NCBI GenBank assembly: GCA_027486755.1
Contig: JAIXOM010000031.1
Coordinates: 62,001-126,000 of the forward strand
Origin: Comamonadaceae bacterium
GTDB taxonomy: Bacteria; Pseudomonadota; Gammaproteobacteria; Burkholderiales; Burkholderiaceae_C
Reading direction: 5' to 3'
DNA length: 64,000 nt
Below the pieces are notes generated by a model. It saw nothing but the letters and a program-made list of their open reading frames with translations. It was not told where the DNA came from and did no database searches. Positions 15,672 to 23,027 of the stretch are shown here, piece after piece; the first letter of the stretch is position 1, and every line of letters begins with the position of its first letter. Made by a program: the position numbers and the translations under genes.

Positions 15672-16559
15672 GTGTCACAAGCATTACCCACCCTGGGGCT
15701 GATCGGCCTGGGCCAGCTCGGCCTGCCGGTGGCCCGCAATCTTTTGCAGGCCGGCTATGCCGTAGCGGGCTACCGCCGATCGGCCGCCCCCGAATTCGAA
15801 GCTGCGGGTGGCCAGCGATTGACCAGCCCCGGCGAAGTCACAAGCGCCTGCGACATCCTGCTGCTGTGCCTGCCCGATGAAGCCGCGCAGCGCAGCGCGC
15901 TCGACGGTACCGACGGCGTACTCGCGCACCTCAAGCCCGGTCAGATCGTGATCGAGCTGGGCACCTACAGCCGCGCTTTCAAGCTCGAACAGGCCGCAAG
16001 ACTGAGCGAGCGCGGCGCCCGGGTGCTGGAAGCCGAGGTCAGCGGCTCACCGCCCATGGTCAGCGCCCGCAAAGCCGCCTTGTATCTCGGCGGCGAGGCT
16101 GGCCTGGTCGACCAATGCAGTCCGGTGCTTAAAGCCATCACCGACAATCAGTTTCACCTCGGGCCTTACGGCTCAGCGGTGGCGATGAAGCTGATTGCCA
16201 ACTACCTGCTGACCATACACACCCTGGCCGCCGCAGAAGCCATGAACCTGGGCGCACGGGCCGGCTTCGACCCGGCACTGGTGGCCAAAGTGATCGCGCA
16301 GGGCGCGGGCAACTCGACCATGTTCGCCATTCGGGCACCGATGATGGCCGAGCGCAAATTCTCACCTGCACCCGGGCCTTTCAACACCCTGGACAAATAC
16401 CTGAACCTGGGCGAGCAGATGGCCCGCGATCTGGGCTGCGCCAGCCCCCTGTTCGACACCGCAGCGCCCTACTTTCGGCGGGCGCTGAGCCAGGGCATGG
16501 GCGAGCAAGACATCAGCGCGGTGATTGCGTTCATCGAGTCCGAGTCCGGGCCGCGCTGA
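15672..16559 (+). CDS. NAD(P)-dependent beta-hydroxyacid dehydrogenase (3-hydroxyisobutyrate dehydrogenase family)
   Basis: About 295 residues with the two-domain architecture of this family. The N-terminal Rossmann motif is LGLIGLGQLGLPVARNLL. The substrate-binding signature is EAEVSGSPPMVSARKAAL, and the catalytic lysine lies in GSAVAMKLIANYLL. The start is GTG 15672 with AAAGGA seven bases upstream. It begins an operon with an SDR and a thioredoxin-fold isomerase, suggesting stepwise oxidation of a hydroxy-acid, substrate unknown. Confidence 0.87.
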   Translation: MSQALPTLGLIGLGQLGLPVARNLLQAGYAVAGYRRSAAPEFEAAGGQRLTSPGEVTSACDILLLCLPDEAAQRSALDGTDGVLAHLKPGQIVIELGTYSRAFKLEQAARLSERGARVLEAEVSGSPPMVSARKAALYLGGEAGLVDQCSPVLKAITDNQFHLGPYGSAVAMKLIANYLLTIHTLAAAEAMNLGARAGFDPALVAKVIAQGAGNSTMFAIRAPMMAERKFSPAPGPFNTLDKYLNLGEQMARDLGCASPLFDTAAPYFRRALSQGMGEQDISAVIAFIESESGPR

Positions 16560-16572
16560 ACCCGGGCACACC

Positions 16573-17337
16573 ATGTCTCCATCAAAAGTCTGCCTGGTCA
16601 TAGGCGCGGGTGATGCCACCGGTGGCGCGGTCGCCAGACGCTTTGCGCGCGAAGGTTATACCGCCTGCGTCAGTCGCAGAACACAGGAAAAGCTGGAGCC
16701 GCTGCTGGCCCAGATACGCCAGGCCGGCGGCACGGCCCACGGCTTTGGATCGGATGCTCGCAGGGAAGACGAGGTCGTCGCTCTGGTCGAACACATCGAA
16801 CGCGATATCGGCCCCATTGAAGTGATGGTCTTCAACATCGGTGCGAACTCCCCCAACAGCATCCTGACCGAGACTGCGCAGCGCTACACCAAGATCTGGG
16901 AGATGTGCTGTCTGGCTGGTTTTTTGACAGGGCGCGAGGTGGCCAAGCGCATGGTCGGCAGGGTTACGCCCGGCGACCCAGGCAGGCAAGGGACGACGCA
17001 TAAGGGCACCATCATCTTTACCGGCGCCAGCGCCTCCCTGCGGGGCAGCGCAAACTTTGCAGGCTTTGCCGGCGGGAAGATGGCGCTGCGCAGCCTGGCT
17101 CAAAGCATGGCCCGAGAACTCGGCCCCATGGGCATCCATGTGGCGCACACCATCATCGACGGCGCCATCGATACCCACTTCATACGCAGCCAGTTTCCTG
17201 AGCGCTATGCCTTGAAGGACCAGGGCGGGATCATGGACCCTGAACACATTGCCGACGCCTATTGGATGCTCCACCAGCAGCCCCGAGACGCATGGACACA
17301 CGAACTCGATCTGCGCCCCTATATGGAAAAATTTTGA
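16573..17337 (+). CDS. short-chain dehydrogenase-like protein lacking the catalytic tyrosine
   Basis: 254-residue SDR-fold protein. The cofactor region is CLVIGAGDATGGAVAR. The normal Y-x3-K motif reads F-A-G-G-K (in SANFAGFAGGKMALRSLA), so the catalytic tyrosine is replaced by phenylalanine while the lysine remains. A recognisable SDR subgroup shares this substitution and the segment MARELGPMGIHVAHTIIDG, so it is not random damage. It starts 13 bases after the preceding dehydrogenase and is probably co-transcribed. Whether it is an active reductase is unclear. Confidence 0.82.
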   Translation: MSPSKVCLVIGAGDATGGAVARRFAREGYTACVSRRTQEKLEPLLAQIRQAGGTAHGFGSDARREDEVVALVEHIERDIGPIEVMVFNIGANSPNSILTETAQRYTKIWEMCCLAGFLTGREVAKRMVGRVTPGDPGRQGTTHKGTIIFTGASASLRGSANFAGFAGGKMALRSLAQSMARELGPMGIHVAHTIIDGAIDTHFIRSQFPERYALKDQGGIMDPEHIADAYWMLHQQPRDAWTHELDLRPYMEKF

Positions 17338-17358
17338 CCTGCAGAAAAGGACAGCACG

Positions 17359-17952
17359 ATGACCAAGACCTATGACTATTTCTTCGACTTTGGCAGCCTG
17401 GCCAGCTACCTGGCCCATACCCAGCTGGAGAACATCAAGGCCGAAACCGGAGCCAGCCCGGTTTATCTGCCTATGCTGCTGGGCGCCGTCTTCAAGGCCA
17501 CTGGCAATGCTTCGCCAGTGAGCGTCCCGGCCAAAGGCAAATACATCTTCGTCGACTTCAAGCGCTTTGCAGACAGCTATGGCGTTCCCCTGAACACCAA
17601 CCCGCACTTTCCCATCATCACCACCACCCTGATGCGCATGCTCACTGGCCTGCAGATGCGTTCAGACGCCCGCATGCATGATTTCATGGACGCGATCTAC
17701 AAGGCGATTTGGGTAGACAGCCTCAACATGAACGATGCGGACGTGGTGGCCGGCGTGCTGAGCGCAGCCGATTTCGATCCGGCGCAGTTGCTCAACCTTG
17801 CCAATGAGCAGGCCACCAAAGACAGGCTCAAGGACGTGACCACGCAAGCGGTCGATCGCGGCGTTTTTGGAGCGCCCACGTTTTTTGTGGGCGAGCAGAT
17901 GTTTTGGGGGCAGGACCGGATCGAACAGCTCAAGGCGGCGCTCAGGGCCTAG
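17359..17952 (+). CDS. 2-hydroxychromene-2-carboxylate isomerase/DsbA-like protein
   Basis: 197-residue thioredoxin-fold protein of the kappa-GST/HCCA isomerase family. It opens TYDYFFDFGSLASYLAHTQL, where the serine is the glutathione-activating position in HCCA isomerases, and ends with the cis-proline motif GVFGAPTFFVGEQMFWGQDR. HCCA isomerase acts in naphthalene-type degradation with glutathione, but relatives act on other cyclic adducts. AAGGA precedes the ATG. Last gene of the operon starting at 15672. Confidence 0.85.
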   Translation: MTKTYDYFFDFGSLASYLAHTQLENIKAETGASPVYLPMLLGAVFKATGNASPVSVPAKGKYIFVDFKRFADSYGVPLNTNPHFPIITTTLMRMLTGLQMRSDARMHDFMDAIYKAIWVDSLNMNDADVVAGVLSAADFDPAQLLNLANEQATKDRLKDVTTQAVDRGVFGAPTFFVGEQMFWGQDRIEQLKAALRA

Positions 17953-18046
17953 GATGGGGCGGTTTGCACAGTCGCTGAATTCTCATACCCACATCGAAAT
18001 GGATACGGCAAGGCCGTACAGCAAGAGCCTTACGCTTCACCACGGG

Positions 18047-18346
18047 TCATGCTGACGCTCGCTTACGCTTGGATCCATCCACAGGACCTGCCAAACTTCG
18101 CTCAACGACTTTTCTCAGGGTCGCATTAATGCGAGACTGATAGCCAGCCCCCTGAGATTTAAAGAAATCCAGGACATCCACATCAAGACGAATGCTGGTC
18201 AGCACTTTCGTAGGTGCCACCTGAAGCCCTCGCCCCTTCTTGAGGACGGGGGCGCCAAGCATGCCTTCCGTCCAAGCCGGGTTGTCTAGATCGTTAACCT
18301 TAGCCGAGGTTTTCTTTGGCAATCTGACGGTAGTAGCGGGCTTCAT
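18047..18346 (-). CDS. brnA: BrnA-like antitoxin (DUF4415)
   Basis: A 99-residue ribbon-helix-helix antitoxin. The diagnostic DUF4415/BrnA stretch is KVLTSIRLDVDVLDFFKSQG followed by AGYQSRINATLRKVVE. A basic tail (GSKRKRASA) ends the protein. It overlaps the end of the toxin gene by 47 bases, as is common in brnTA. The frame is intact, whereas the toxin upstream is broken. BrnA normally binds its own promoter; a matching inverted repeat lies at 18583-18599. Confidence 0.88.
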   Translation of the reverse strand: MKPATTVRLPKKTSAKVNDLDNPAWTEGMLGAPVLKKGRGLQVAPTKVLTSIRLDVDVLDFFKSQGAGYQSRINATLRKVVERSLAGPVDGSKRKRASA

Positions 18347-18580
18347 GCTTTTGTGCCTTCCGAAGTGAAATGATGTGAGGTCCTCTCGGCCGCTCGGTGT
18401 AGACCATTACCACCACATCGGCACCCAGAAGACCGAAGCAAACCAGCCTTTTCTCACCATAGTCTTGCCGTTGATCTTCGCGGGTCACAGTGAAGTGATC
18501 CCAGATGGACTCGCACCCATGAAAGTCAAGACCATGTGTTTGAGATTCAGTTCGCGTTTTGATGGATCCCAAGTCGTCAT
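18300..18580 (-). pseudogene. brnT: BrnT-like RelE-fold ribonuclease toxin, frameshifted
   Basis: The N-terminal part is read from ATG 18580 as MTTWDPSKRELNLKH, a normal BrnT opening. The rest (THGLDFHGCESIWDHF, YGEKRLVCFGLLG, VVVMVYTERPRGPHIISLRKA, HEARYY) is in another frame. Removing one CA dinucleotide from the ACACA tract (plus-strand 18535-18538) joins the two into a standard protein of about 92 residues (NLKHGLDFHG). A TTG start at 18572 could in principle express the downstream frame, but it would lack the proper first strand. The toxin is probably inactive in this strain, barring a sequencing error. Confidence 0.8.
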
Positions 18581-18582
18581 AT

Positions 18583-18599
18583 TGTATTTACAAAATACA
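18583..18599 (-). promoter_or_regulatory. candidate BrnA operator
   Basis: TGTATTT-ACA-AAATACA, a perfect 7-bp inverted repeat with a three-base centre, ends three bases before the toxin ATG at 18580. BrnA antitoxins repress their own promoter through such repeats. No Shine-Dalgarno sequence separates it from the ATG, so translation may be leaderless or the promoter may overlap the repeat. The rest of the gap 18600-18890 shows no gene. Confidence 0.6.
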
Positions 18600-18890
18600 G
18601 TCGAGTCAGGACTGCTGAGGATTGAATTCGAACTCAAGCCAACAACACCTTGAGGCAGCGGTGGATCGGTGGGTCTGCCAAGTGCGGTCGAATCCCGCCT
18701 GCCCCAAGCTAGGTGGGCGCACTGCAACAGCAGGCGCCTAAGATTCACTGCCGGGCGGGCAAATATCCTAATTCCAGCAGTCAGAGAAGAAGGTAAAGAA
18801 TATTGAGGAGCCTGGTCAACCTCCTCCATCTCTATCCCTTTCCCCTATAGTCCGGTCACCACCACCGAGCAGCTACGCGCCGCGAGCCCC

Positions 18891-19865
18891 ATGAATCGCC
18901 TTCGCATTGTTTTTCACGGCCCCAATGCCAGCCAGTTCCGACCTGGTATGGAAGAGCTCCTCGGATCCGACCATGAGATCCAGACCCTGAGCGACCGGCT
19001 GGACTTGCCCGGCGAGCGCTCGGCCTTTGAGGCGGCCGATGTGATCGTCGGTATACGTTTGCAGGCCGATCTGCCGCGCCCTCGGCAGCTCAAGCTCTAC
19101 CTGGCGCCAGCGGCGGGCACCGACGCCATCGACACCACCTTACTGCCACCTGGCTGCCCCTTGTGCAACTGCTTTGGCCATGAAAACGCGATCGCCGAAT
19201 ATGTGATGGCCGCCCTGCTGGCCCGCCATGTGCCACTGCAGCGGGCCGATGCCGATCTGCGGCAGCAGCGCTGGACTTACTGGGCCGGCGCGCCAGACGC
19301 GCTGCGCACCGAGTTGGGCGCGCAGACCTTGGGCATCATCGGCCTGGGCCATATCGGCCGCACCCTGGCCGAGCGGGCCAAGGCTTTTGGCATGCGGGTG
19401 CACGCCTGCAACCGCAGCCCGGTGGCACACCCCAGCGTGGACCAAGTGTGGCCCCTGAGTGATCTGACGGCGTTCATGGCCAGCGCCGATGCGGTGGTGC
19501 TGACCCTGCCTTTGACCGAGCAAACCCGGGGCCTGGTCGGCCATCAAGAGCTGTCAGCCATGCGGCCGGACGCGGTCATCATCAATGTGGGGCGCGGCGC
19601 GGTGCTCGACGAGCACGCGCTGTTTGAGGCCCTGGTCCAAAAACGCATCGCCGGCGCGGTCATCGACACCTGGTACCAATACCCGCAGGCGGGCCAAACC
19701 ACCGCGGCGCCCTCGCAGCTGGACTTTGCCTCACTGGACAATCTGCTGATGACGCCGCACATGTCGGGCTGGACCCGGGGCACCCTCAGGCGCCGTCAGC
19801 AGACCCTGGCTGACAACATCACCCGACTGGCCAAGGGCCAGCCGCTGGTCAACCGACTGAACTGA
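18891..19865 (+). CDS. D-isomer-specific 2-hydroxyacid dehydrogenase
   Basis: 324-residue NAD-dependent dehydrogenase. The nucleotide-binding motif is LGIIGLGHIGRTLAERAKAFG. The catalytic Arg is in INVGRGAVLD, and the C-terminal His lies in LLMTPHMSGWT; the usual Glu position is occupied in a diverged segment (IDTWYQYPQ), which is atypical. Its stop is ten bases from the convergent LacI-type regulator stop. It may reduce a 2-keto sugar acid, but this is not shown. Confidence 0.85.
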   Translation: MNRLRIVFHGPNASQFRPGMEELLGSDHEIQTLSDRLDLPGERSAFEAADVIVGIRLQADLPRPRQLKLYLAPAAGTDAIDTTLLPPGCPLCNCFGHENAIAEYVMAALLARHVPLQRADADLRQQRWTYWAGAPDALRTELGAQTLGIIGLGHIGRTLAERAKAFGMRVHACNRSPVAHPSVDQVWPLSDLTAFMASADAVVLTLPLTEQTRGLVGHQELSAMRPDAVIINVGRGAVLDEHALFEALVQKRIAGAVIDTWYQYPQAGQTTAAPSQLDFASLDNLLMTPHMSGWTRGTLRRRQQTLADNITRLAKGQPLVNRLN

Positions 19866-19875
19866 GCCGCCCGGC

Positions 19876-20916
19876 TCAGGCGCTGGCCCGCACGACCAGC
19901 TCAAAACCCAGGTCCAGCTGGGCCTGCTCAGGCTGCTGGCCCTTGATCAGACCCAGCAGCATCTGCGCGGCTGCCTCGCCGATGCGCGCGCGCGGTGTGC
20001 GCACCGTGGTCAGCGCCGGCAGGGTCTGGTCGCTGCCGGTCAGGTCATTGAAGCCGACGATGGCCACCTGCTCGGGGACCCGGATACCCCGGCGCAGTGC
20101 GCTAAGGAGCGCGCCCTGGGCCAGGTCGTCGTTGCAAAAGAAAATCGCATCGATCGCTGGTCTTTGCTGCACGATCTGCTCGAACATCTGCCCGCCCAGC
20201 GCCAGCGAGGAGGCGGCGGGGTTGAGCCATTCCAAGGTCGGGTCGTAGGCCCCTGCGGCCTGCAAAGCGCTGCGCCAGCCGCTCATGCGCTGCAGGACCC
20301 GGGCATCAAGCTGGGCAGCGGCAAAAGCCACCCGGCGGTAGCCTTGGCGCAGCAGGTGTCGGGTCAATTCGGCGCCGGCCTCGGCCTGGTCAAAGCCTAC
20401 GCTGTAGCTCGGCACCGCCCCGCCCGGCTCGGCCAGGTCCATCAGGTGCACACAGGGCACCCTGGCCATCAAGTCGATACTGGCCGGGCTGTGGTCGCGC
20501 CCGGTCACCAACAGGCCCGCCGGCCGGTGCTGCAAGAGCTCGCGCAGGAGTTGCTCTTCCTCCTGGCGGTCGTAGTGGGTTACACCCATGAGGGTTTGGT
20601 AGCCCTGGGCGCGCAGGGTTTTCTGCGCCGCCTCCAGCAAATCGACAAACAGGGTGTTGGACAAGAGCGGAATCAGCACCGCCACATGGTCGCTGCGGCG
20701 CGAGGCCAGGGCTCGCGCCGCCGGGTCGGGCACATAAGCCAGGCGCTGGGCAGCCGTTTGCACCTGTGCAATCAGCTCCGGCGCCACCGCTCGCTCTCCG
20801 CGCAGCGCCCGCGAGGCGGTACTGGTGCTCACCCCGGCAGCGCGGGCCACATCGCTGAGGGTGACCCGGCCGGTGGCGCGGCGACGCAGAGCGGGCAATG
20901 AACGGTCAGCAGGCAA
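19876..20916 (-). CDS. LacI/GntR-type transcriptional repressor, probable gluconate/idonate regulator
   Basis: 346-residue LacI-family protein. The N-terminal helix-turn-helix and hinge are VTLSDVARAAGVSTSTASRALRG and ARALASRRSDHVAVLIP; a periplasmic-binding-protein-like effector domain follows. The start is TTG 20916, supported by GAGGAC six bases upstream. It is divergent from the ketoaldonate reductase-gluconokinase genes, and two copies of GGATAGCGCTATCC lie between them (20955 and 21065). By gene context the effector should be gluconate, a ketogluconate or 6-phosphogluconate. Confidence 0.88.
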   Translation of the reverse strand: MPADRSLPALRRRATGRVTLSDVARAAGVSTSTASRALRGERAVAPELIAQVQTAAQRLAYVPDPAARALASRRSDHVAVLIPLLSNTLFVDLLEAAQKTLRAQGYQTLMGVTHYDRQEEEQLLRELLQHRPAGLLVTGRDHSPASIDLMARVPCVHLMDLAEPGGAVPSYSVGFDQAEAGAELTRHLLRQGYRRVAFAAAQLDARVLQRMSGWRSALQAAGAYDPTLEWLNPAASSLALGGQMFEQIVQQRPAIDAIFFCNDDLAQGALLSALRRGIRVPEQVAIVGFNDLTGSDQTLPALTTVRTPRARIGEAAAQMLLGLIKGQQPEQAQLDLGFELVVRASA

Positions 20917-20954
20917 GGGTTAGTCCTCAGAAGATGCGGGATGCCAAGTCGGTA

Positions 20955-20968
20955 GGATAGCGCTATCC
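20955..20968. promoter_or_regulatory. LacI-type operator O1
   Basis: GGATAGCGCTATCC, a perfect 14-bp palindrome with the central CG step typical of LacI-family sites. It lies 38 bases upstream of the repressor start, suited to autoregulation. Confidence 0.8.
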
Positions 20969-21062
20969 AAGAAGGCTGGCGAGCCCTATCCCAAATAGGT
21001 CCAGGGCTTCTGAGCGCAGAAATCCCAGCTTAAAGGGAAATCCCGCACCGTTTCCAGCTTCT

Positions 21063-21080
21063 TTGGATAGCGCTATCCAA
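21063..21080. promoter_or_regulatory. LacI-type operator O2
   Basis: TTGGATAGCGCTATCCAA, a perfect 18-bp palindrome sharing its 14-bp core with O1. The centres are 110 bp apart. It ends 18 bases before the TTG start of the ketoaldonate reductase and so overlaps the expected core promoter or leader of that operon. Confidence 0.82.
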
Positions 21081-21098
21081 TACCTTCAGGAGTAAGTT

Positions 21099-22061
21099 TT
21101 GTCCAGACCCGATGTGCTGGCGGTGGCCAAGTTGCACCCCTTCTACCGCCAGGCCCTTGACAGCCTTTACACGGTTCACGACCGCACCCACGAGACCGAC
21201 CCGCAGGCCTTCGCGGCGCTTGCACCGCGCATTCTGGGCGTGGCCGGCACCGGGGAGGCGCTGGTGCCCGGCAGCTTGCTGCGGCAATTGCCACAGGCAC
21301 GTGTGGTGTCAGTTTTTGGGGTCGGCTACGACGGCGTCGATGTGCCAACAGCCATTGAACAAGGCATCCCCGTAACCCACACACCGGGCGTGCTGACCGA
21401 GGACGTGGCCGACCTGGCCATGGGTCTGGTGCTGGCGGTGGGCCGGCAGATTGCTCTGGCTGACCAATTCGTGCGGGCCGGCCGCTGGCCCCAAGGGCCG
21501 CTGGCCCTGGGACGCAAGGTCTCGGGGGCGCGAATGGGCATCGTGGGCATGGGCCGCATCGGTCAGGCCATCGCACAACGGGCTCAGGCCTTCGGCATGT
21601 CGATTTCATATACCGCGCGTTCCCCCAAGGCCGAACTGAGCCACCGCTATTTCCCCGACGCGGCCAGCCTGGCGAGCCAGTCCGACTTCCTGGTGGTCAT
21701 CACCCCCGGGGGGGCCGGCACGCGGCACCTGATCAACGCCCAGGTGCTGCAAGCCCTGGGGCCCCAAGGCTTCTTGATCAATGTGGCGCGCGGCAGCGTG
21801 GTTGACGAACAGGCCCTGATCGATGCGCTGACGCAAGGCACCATCGCCGGGGCCGGGCTTGACGTGTTTGCCGACGAACCGCGCGTGCCCTCGGCACTTT
21901 GGGCCATGCCGCAGGTGGTGCTGACCCCGCACATGGCCAGTGCCACCGCGCAGACCCGCCAAGCCATGGCCGACCTGGCTTTTGCCAATATGCGCGCCGG
22001 CATTGAAGGTCAGGCGCTGCTCACCCCAGTGCCCGAATGGACGGCCGCCGGTGCGCGCTGA
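21099..22061 (+). CDS. 2-ketoaldonate (2-ketogluconate/hydroxypyruvate) reductase, GhrB-like
   Basis: 320-residue D-2-hydroxyacid dehydrogenase. The NAD motif is MGIVGMGRIGQAIAQRAQAFG; the catalytic Arg is in LINVARGSVVDE, Glu in DVFADEPRVP and His in VLTPHMASAT. It begins with TTG at 21099, preceded by AGGAGT. It is the first gene after the twin LacI operators and is one base from the gluconokinase, so reduction of 2-ketogluconate to gluconate is the best reading. Confidence 0.85.
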   Translation: MSRPDVLAVAKLHPFYRQALDSLYTVHDRTHETDPQAFAALAPRILGVAGTGEALVPGSLLRQLPQARVVSVFGVGYDGVDVPTAIEQGIPVTHTPGVLTEDVADLAMGLVLAVGRQIALADQFVRAGRWPQGPLALGRKVSGARMGIVGMGRIGQAIAQRAQAFGMSISYTARSPKAELSHRYFPDAASLASQSDFLVVITPGGAGTRHLINAQVLQALGPQGFLINVARGSVVDEQALIDALTQGTIAGAGLDVFADEPRVPSALWAMPQVVLTPHMASATAQTRQAMADLAFANMRAGIEGQALLTPVPEWTAAGAR

Positions 22062-22062
22062 C

Positions 22063-22635
22063 ATGAGCGAGCCGAGCTTGCCACTGCGCCTGGTCATCAT
22101 GGGCGTGTCGGGCAGCGGCAAGTCCACACTGAGCCTGGCTTTGGGTGAGCGACTGGGTCTACAGGTGATGGACGGCGACGACCTGCACCTGCCCGAAAGC
22201 GTGGCCAAGATGCGCGCCGGCATTGCCTTGCAAGATGCCGACCGCTGGCCCTGGCTCGATCGCATCGGCGCCTACCTGGCAGACAGCCCATGGCCCGGCC
22301 GGGTGGTCGCCTGCTCTGCCCTGCGCCGAATCTACCGCGACCGTATCCGTGCACAGGCCGGTGAGGTGCGTTTTGTTTTTCTGGAAGGCAGCTACGAGCT
22401 GATCAGCCAGCGCATGGCCCGGCGGGCTGGGCACTACATGCAGCCCCAGATGTTAGAGAGCCAATTTCGCACGCTCGAGCGGCCCACCGCCGACGAGGAA
22501 GATGTGATCACCTTAGCCATCACCGAACCGGTGAGCCAGTTGGTCGACGAGGCCCTAGCGGCCTTAGCGGCCTTAGCGGCCTTAGCGGCCTTAGCGGCCC
22601 TGCAGGTCCACCCTGGCCTACCAGCCAGTCTTTGA
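22063..22635 (+). CDS. gntK: gluconokinase
   Basis: Phosphorylates gluconate to 6-phosphogluconate. Small P-loop kinase with Walker A GVSGSGKST at residues 14-22, the gluconate-site segment MDGDDLHLPESVAKM, and ACSALRRIYRDRIR, all typical of GntK/IdnK. The body is normal in length, but the C-terminus carries an unusual (Ala-Leu-Ala)n tail encoded by a 9-bp tandem repeat, followed by a short QVHPGLPASL end. Starts one base after the reductase stop. Confidence 0.93.
   Translation: MSEPSLPLRLVIMGVSGSGKSTLSLALGERLGLQVMDGDDLHLPESVAKMRAGIALQDADRWPWLDRIGAYLADSPWPGRVVACSALRRIYRDRIRAQAGEVRFVFLEGSYELISQRMARRAGHYMQPQMLESQFRTLERPTADEEDVITLAITEPVSQLVDEALAALAALAALAALAALQVHPGLPASL
22551..22595 (+). repeat. 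9-bp tandem repeat inside the gluconokinase gene
   Basis: Five consecutive 9-base units: GGCCCTAGC followed by four identical GGCCTTAGC, then a partial diverged unit. Each unit encodes Ala-Leu-Ala, so copy-number changes keep the frame and only lengthen or shorten a helical tail. Confidence 0.9.
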
Positions 22636-22656
22636 ATCTATACCCCCAGGAACCCG

Positions 22657-22995
22657 ATGTTCATACGCTGCGCATTTTTTCAGGGCCAGGTCCGACCGGG
22701 CCAAGAGCAAGCCTTCAACCAATACATCCGCGACAAGCTGGTGCCGCTGTGGACCCGCTTTCCCGGCGCCCAGGAAGTGCGGGTGCTCAGGCAGGTCGAG
22801 AGCGACGTGAGCCAGCCGCACTTTGGCATGGTGCTGTCGGTGCGCTACCCGAGCCGTGAATCCATCGAACTGGCCCTGGCCTCGCCGGTGCGCCTGGAAA
22901 GCAAAGAGGTTTCCAAGGCGCTGATCGCCATGTTCGATGGCACCGTGTTTCACACCGTCTTCAGTGCGGACGAATACGCACTGCCCACCGATTGA
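22657..22995 (+). CDS. small conserved protein, possible dimeric alpha/beta-barrel fold
   Basis: 112-residue soluble protein. I do not recognise a named family with confidence. The pattern of an early strand MFIRCAFFQGQV, an amphipathic helix QEQAFNQYIRDKLVPLW, a strand EVRVLRQVES, a strand FGMVLSVRYPS and a further helix resembles ferredoxin-like dimeric barrels (antibiotic-biosynthesis monooxygenase, EthD or Dabb types). It lies between gluconokinase and the TRAP receptor on the same strand and is probably co-transcribed. Confidence 0.55.
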   Translation: MFIRCAFFQGQVRPGQEQAFNQYIRDKLVPLWTRFPGAQEVRVLRQVESDVSQPHFGMVLSVRYPSRESIELALASPVRLESKEVSKALIAMFDGTVFHTVFSADEYALPTD

Positions 22996-23027
22996 TTCCG
23001 CTATCGATTTCTAACCAGGAGACTCCC

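Noticed and set aside
18681-18710. tRNA 3'-end-like fragment (GGTCGAATCCCGCC) as a possible attachment site
   Set aside because: It resembles a T-arm, but no acceptor 5' strand, D-arm, anticodon arm or integrase is nearby; too short to support.
18732-18741. Third copy of the phthalate operator (AGGCGCCTAA)
   Set aside because: Only one half is intact; the first two bases of the palindrome are missing and there is no promoter geometry as at 5181 and 11244.
20982-21009. Nested dyad AGCCCT...AGGGCT between the two LacI operators
   Set aside because: The pairing is short and interrupted, and it shares only a fragment with the operator core; not reported as a separate site.
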